NCBI GenBank assembly: GCA_022497155.1
Contig: MU385713.1
Location: forward strand, 1,178,001 to 1,242,000
From: Whalleya microplaca
Taxonomy: Eukaryota > Ascomycota > Sordariomycetes > Xylariales > Xylariaceae
Length of the DNA stretch: 64,000 bases
Reading direction: 5' to 3'
Part shown: positions 58,901 to 64,000 of the stretch, in pieces
Layout: every line of letters starts with the position of its first letter
How positions within the stretch are numbered: position 1 is the first letter of the stretch
Translations under genes and position numbers: made by a program
The notes under the pieces: model-generated
Seen by the model: the letters and a program-made list of their open reading frames with translations, nothing else
Databases searched by the model: none
Told to the model about the DNA's origin: nothing

Positions 58901-60893
58901 CAAGAATCAGTGGAACGTCCACAACAGTTTGTGCAAGAGCATATGCAGCAGGCCGATAGAAGGAAAAGTTCTTGTGTTTGAGTAGGATGGGCTTGGATTC
59001 GAAGGCAGCAGTCTGCTCAGCGAGAGCTAGCAACGCATTGAACAACAGGATGAAGAACAATACACCACCTCGAGTGAAGGCGCCTGCAGCTGTATCCGGG
59101 AGGTTGTAGAACAAACTTCCCACAATGAGCCCCTGGAAGACTATTCCACCCCATTTGCCGATTAGAGAAGCTTTGTCGCCGAGCATAACTAGGGCTTGAC
59201 GTTTCGTCAAAGCAATAACCTGCTGGTGGAAGGGAATAGTATAATTGTTCTTTTTGGTTTTCTTCGGCAAGTTTTCAGAACGAACCCTGCGCTTCTCTTC
59301 CACCTGAGCTTCAAAATCGCTCATATCTGCAAGGTTTCGCTGATAAGCATCGCTTTTCTTGTAAAAAGTAGCGAACTCTTCGGCTGATCGAGGAATGCGG
59401 TTCTCCCAGCCAGGCCTCACGCTGCGCTCGTGAGGGTCGGTAACCGACGTGAGGAAGTCAGCCGTTGTCCATCTGTGTGGACAGTCAAACCCCAGGTCGA
59501 GGAAATATTGTTTGGCGCGATCAGATGGACCAAAGTATAGACATTTACCTTGATCGATTAACAATACTTTATCCACAAGGTTATATAAGGACTCTCCAGC
59601 CTGGTATAAGGAGACGACAGTCGAAACTTCAGCCATGTTTGTGAGGGCCCGTAATGACTGGACGTATTCGACAGCGGTCGATGCATCGAGCCCTTTACTT
59701 GAGTTATCCCAGCCCTGGACGCTGGCTCGAGTAATGAGAGCTTCGGCGATACTGACACGTTTGCGCTCTCCGCCTGAGACTCCCCGGATGTATTCATTTC
59801 CAACTTTTGTGTCCATGGTATGCTCGATCCAAAGCAATTTGGCTGCCACTCTCAGGAATTCTCTGACGTAGTCATTTCTGCTCTCGCCTTCCATTCGAGA
59901 CTCCTTCCCGGGCGTGCGCGTCTGAAGTGCGAACGTCAAGGTGCGCCTGACAGTTAATGTAGCGTAGTGTAAGTCATCTTCAGGGTTGTAGATGACCTCG
60001 CCCCTGAAATCCCTAGCCATCTCTTTCGCATCCGCGTCACCATAGGTCACCTTACCCAGAACGTCCTCGAAACCCGCACGTTGATTACAAAATGTCTTCA
60101 AAAACGTCGAGCAACCAGACCCCGGTCGTCCAAGGACGAGAAGCATTTCACCAGGCCGGACGCAACCGTCAAAATTGCTGATCAACTCCCTGACTGGAGG
60201 CTTCCCTGTAGCAGCCTTCGGCCCTTTCGTTATTAGGTTCTTCAGAAATCTCGGCAGGCCTAGGAAGATGTCGCCAACTGTAGGTTGCAAGCTAGCTCCG
60301 AGACCAGCGCCCTTAACTGTGAGATTACGGAAGACGACACCAGCATGCCTGTTCTGTTCTTCCTCGCTCTGCTGCTGACGGGCTTGACCAAACATGCGCG
60401 ACATCAGCCGATCAATCTCATGATGCTCTTCCTGCGACTCAGCACCCGAGGCGGCACTCCGACGTCGAGAGAGCACTCGAAGTATGTCGTCTTCGGTCCT
60501 TGCGGAGCTCTTCGTGTGTTCTAAGTCCTCCTGCTCTGCTTCCGACCTGATAGGCTCGAAACGAGGTTCTACTTCAGTGAGGTCGGATCCGTCAGACGAC
60601 GTTTTGTCTAAAGCAGGCTGTATAACATCCTTCTGTCTCCCACCACCCAGGGTAGCGTGACCCGACGCCTGCCCAGAGGAAGAAATTTGATTGGCATCAT
60701 TGGAATCGGCCTCTGTGACATCAGGGTGGGCATTACGTATCTCTCCACGCTGCTGGGTTGAAGTGGAAGTTTCTCGTGTGGCAAGTGGAAACTCGCGACT
60801 TAGGGTGGCCTGATGATGGGAGAAAGGTGACGGCGTTTCAGGGAATCCACCAGGCATATCTGTGTCTGCTGGAGTCAGTTTATCATTATCCAT
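55987..60893 (-). CDS. PDR-type ABC transporter (full-size ABCG)
   Basis: ATP-driven plasma-membrane exporter of the pleiotropic drug resistance family. Exons on the minus strand: 60893-57985, 57929-57049 and 56885-55987 (introns 55 and 163 nt), 1562 aa, normal for the family. Order is NBD1-TMD1-NBD2-TMD2. NBD1 has the fungal PDR-type degenerate Walker A GRPGSGCST (about residues 255-263), signature VSGGERKR (372-379) and the altered Walker B region WDNSSKGLDA. NBD2 has canonical Walker A GASGAGKTT (about 953-961), the degenerate signature LNAEQRKRLTIG and Walker B LLMFLDEPTSGLDS. This NBD asymmetry is normal for PDR proteins. Conserved PDR motifs such as NPAEWMLDAIGAG and PPAQLPYFWRSWMYWLTPFHY are intact. 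The N-terminal 180 residues are Ser/Glu-rich and disordered. The substrate cannot be inferred. No regulatory TCCGYGGA element was seen upstream. Confidence 0.95.
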
Positions 60894-63800
60894 TTTGGCT
60901 TGGACGAAAGCTTGACGCGTTTAGCGTCCGGCTGGCACGAGAGGTTTGAATAGGAACTGGAAAGGTAACTGCAATGGCTGCGTCATTTGCTTAGGATGTT
61001 TATTATTGTTTCTTTTAATCGCATGCGTACATAGAGCTCGACGCGGGAACTGAGACTATTTACCCATGAAAACAAAAGAAAAATACGATTATCTGAGACA
61101 TCAAAGACAGTGGATTGCGGAGCGGGAGTATAAGCAGCCACATGCCGCGTCGGCCTCGGACTCGGTCAAGGTCAATGAGCGAGCGACATTGTGCTATCAT
61201 ACATAACGCATAGCCAAGTTTTAGCAGCAACCACTATGGGATTGAGATAATACCAAGGGGCAAATATAACGCTATGACGGGTGGGTTCGATCGACGACAT
61301 GGCCAATAGGGTACCCAAATTGACGATCTGAGAGGTTTCCTGTGAGCCTGTTGACGTGATATCGAATGTGTCAAGTAGTATGGGGCTAGTGGAGTGGTGA
61401 TGCCATGGATATCCACGCCGATGGTTAGTTAACGTCACCAAGGTGTGCTGGCTGACAGAAATCCATTCAACATTTCCCCCGATACGTTGGAGATATGATT
61501 GCGGCTGAGCCAGGGTCGGTGATCGGAGCCTCTACATGTCCGCGAGCTATTGTTTCATCGTGAATATATATTCGATTACTGTTTTCGGGTACATTTTTCT
61601 CATCTTTCTAGAGCACGTTTACTAATAATGGAGACAGACTTAAGGCACATTTACTAAATTTTGAGTTTATTATCAATATAAAATATAATATAGACCCAAA
61701 TTATCTTCCCAAATCGACGTTAGTGTAAACTCTATTGACCCTATAGCTTATCAATCCGTCTTCAAGCAGCAAGAAGAGTCATAACTCTGCCAACGTTGTT
61801 CATTTCAATTGAAGCACATGCACATAAGCCAATTTAGCAGTCGTGTGTCTTGTCTAACCTACCTATCAGACCTACGGCTGATGACACGTCACTCCTTTTG
61901 AGCTCTTAGTGCAATATTGTTGGATTTGGGGGTTTTTGGTGGTCTCAAACACATTATTTTTATCAAAACACTTATGGCCTCTTTTGAGTATCAGCCACTG
62001 TTCTTTGTGTCCAGGATTTTCCTAATTTTTCTTTTTGTTGCCCGTCAATAGCGTATGTGACGAGGCAGCAGACTATTGACTGTACATAATTGAACGGTTT
62101 CTCCCTTCTGTTGCAAAGTATACATTATTTTGACATGTTAAGGTAGGATCTTGATATCTAACTTAGTGACTAGCCATGATTATCAGAAGGCTCTAGTGTC
62201 TATAACCACAAGTGGTCGCAATTGATAGATTATGCGCATAACACACCTTTGGGCCAGCATTCTAAATCAGTTAAGGGCATCTATGTCTGCGTATTCTACT
62301 ACCTAGGTAAGAATCCGAATCCGCGTACTTTCGTACTCCCTCTCGGGGTCCGGTGGGTGCTCACTGCATTCGGCTTCACCTAGCGCACTATTTGTCCCCG
62401 ATGCTTATACAGCGCTAGTTGAATATCAATCCATATTTTTGTTGAGCAGAAATGGCATGCACTTGTGTTGACAAATAAGGCACTTGCCTGGCTTCCGGGT
62501 AGCTTTGGGGAGGACTCAGACATAACATGGGGCCCCTCCTATAATAAATACATATGTATGCGCCTTGGTCCCAGTACACTGTTCCACCACTAAGCCATTG
62601 AAGTCTAGACCTCACACACGGCTTTCTCGGGTGAGACCATCTACGATCTTAGATAATCTTTAAGGCTGAGTTTCATTACACATTGGATCTTTGTTCATGG
62701 AGGATGTCGGGTGGCCAAGAGGCTAATAAGTACACCTTCCCTCCCAAGCTGCGTCGCCAGCTTATTAAGCTCACTATCGTTTTAACATACTATGTTAACT
62801 CGAACCCTCCTTTGATACTAATACATATCACACAGCTTGAAGTTGAGTGCATTCGGGTTAATCTTTTATGTAGTATGTACTTTGGCATCGCTTAGGCTAT
62901 TACAGTATCCATATTACCGACAATCCGCAAGTTCCAAGAATCTCGGATATAAGCTACGCGCGAGGTTAAATGTGAGTCAAACTTAAGAAAACCCTATCGT
63001 AGAAGAGTCACACAAGAAGATCCACAAGTTGACTAATTCTAGAAGGATCCTCAAGCTCTTATGCTGTTGCTACAGGATTACGCGTCCTTGTGTAACGAAG
63101 ATAATCGTGCCAGATATTTGATACCTACTCTATCGTGCCTATTCATTTTACCAAGAGCTTTTCATTCTGAAATACGTCGCTGATTACAACCTAGTTCATG
63201 GTAAATATTATCAGACGAGCAAAATCAAATATCCCCAATTCCCTTTTTCAAGAAACCTCGAGCCGCTTACACTCCTATCAAGATCATAACATTCTCCCCA
63301 CAAAATAAAGCAGTGACCGACAGCACCACACACACACACACACACGCAGACTGTATTGAAATATGTGAAGTTGGGGGGCTCACATGCCGTCCTATAGCAG
63401 CATCCGCAAAGGGCTTTAGACACATTTAGACTTAGACTTCACGATAACCAACAATTCATCCTATGACTTTAATACTCAGAGTAAGTCCCCTTTCATGTGG
63501 AAATTATCATGGTTCCTAGACCTTGACCTCCCTCAATGCCTATTTACCCAAAATAAACCCGAAAGCGCTGTCTCCCGCATGAGGAATGTTAGATATTGTG
63601 TCCATGGTATGGATACAACCCCTCGATAAGTTCCAGAATTTGCCCCCATAAGGACAAGATATTACAGAAATATACACAATCGCCATTACCTATCTTCTTC
63701 GCATCTCTATCGTGACTACCATCTCGACAGCCAATCCAGAGGCGTCCTTGTATATTTACAACGGCATTATCCTCGGGATCCTATGGAATTAAAATCTTGG

Positions 63801-64000
63801 ACAGTCAAACCCATCAAATTACTACACGTACCTAAGGCTAAAGTCACCGTGATATACGACCTAACCCGCAGAGAGCCTAGTAGGATAAAGATGGAGATGG
63901 GGTCAAAGGCTTCACCACTAGTGCTTTTCTTAGAAAATATGAGTAATGCTTCTATAAATATGTATACATTACATAGATTTCTATGTTGCTATCGACTATC
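60894..64000. other. AT-rich gene-free stretch to the window end
   Basis: The upstream region of the ABC transporter lies at the left edge. From about 61550 the DNA is AT-rich with short open frames only; a frame at 62683-62895 shows no domain. A (CA)n tract lies at 63327-63345. No transposon ends were recognised, but decayed repeats cannot be excluded. Confidence 0.6.
63327..63345. repeat. (CA)n microsatellite
   Basis: Nineteen-nucleotide CA dinucleotide run in AT-rich intergenic DNA. Confidence 0.85.

Noticed and set aside
62540..62630. tRNA-like A box on the minus strand (TGGCTTAGTGG)
   Set aside because: No GGTTCRANTCC box at the right distance and no acceptor-stem pairing seen.

Overview
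The window is nuclear DNA of a filamentous ascomycete (Pezizomycotina, most likely a Sordariomycete). The evidence is fungal-type spliced genes with short introns (mostly 49-75 nt, GTANGT donors, CTAAC/CTGAC branch sites), typical mould protein families (2EXR domain, fungal rhodopsin domain, PDR-type ABC transporter, DHA2-type MFS transporter, Ctf4/SepB) and gene spacing of about one per 4 kb. No viral, plasmid or bacterial region, rRNA, CRISPR array or intact transposon was recognised. Exon joins were worked out by hand from splice signals, reading phase and protein-family continuity; none is confirmed by transcripts.

Layout. 1-11 kb: a six-exon Pumilio/PUF RNA-binding protein on the minus strand, then a 4.9 kb gene-free stretch. 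11-17 kb: RNA polymerase III second-largest subunit (RPC2, plus strand) converging on the recombination mediator RAD57 (minus strand). 18.5-23.6 kb: a cysteine-rich single-pass membrane protein (plus) converging on a cytosolic-type carnitine acetyltransferase (minus). 26.7-32 kb: a nine-exon MFS transporter, a GC-rich 2EXR-domain gene and a predicted mitochondrial protein. 33.6-34.8 kb: the Rab GTPase YPT1. 37-40.4 kb: a large low-complexity protein. 44.4-50.4 kb: a short-chain dehydrogenase, then a divergent pair, a WD40 protein (minus) and CTF4/SepB (plus). 50.8-54.5 kb: eroded coding remnants and a rhodopsin-domain membrane protein with a GC-AG intron and a damaged or unresolved N-terminus. 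56-60.9 kb: a full-length PDR-type ABC transporter (minus). The rest, up to 64 kb, is AT-rich and gene-free.

How the genes relate. Most are unrelated housekeeping genes: RNA control, Pol III transcription, recombination, replisome, ER-Golgi traffic and acetyl transport. RAD57 and CTF4 both serve chromosome maintenance. The two transporters, the dehydrogenase, the rhodopsin-domain protein and the 2EXR gene are accessory, but they are not clustered with a biosynthetic core enzyme, so I do not call a secondary-metabolite cluster.

The observations most worth a second look are an in-frame alternative N-terminus hidden in YPT1 intron 1, a cluster of MluI cell-cycle boxes upstream of CTF4, 13-nt and 21-nt microexons in RPC2 and the PUF gene, a repeated GC-rich shift at gene 3' ends, and the eroded 50.8-53.4 kb segment. 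I did not find a convincing new multi-gene system.
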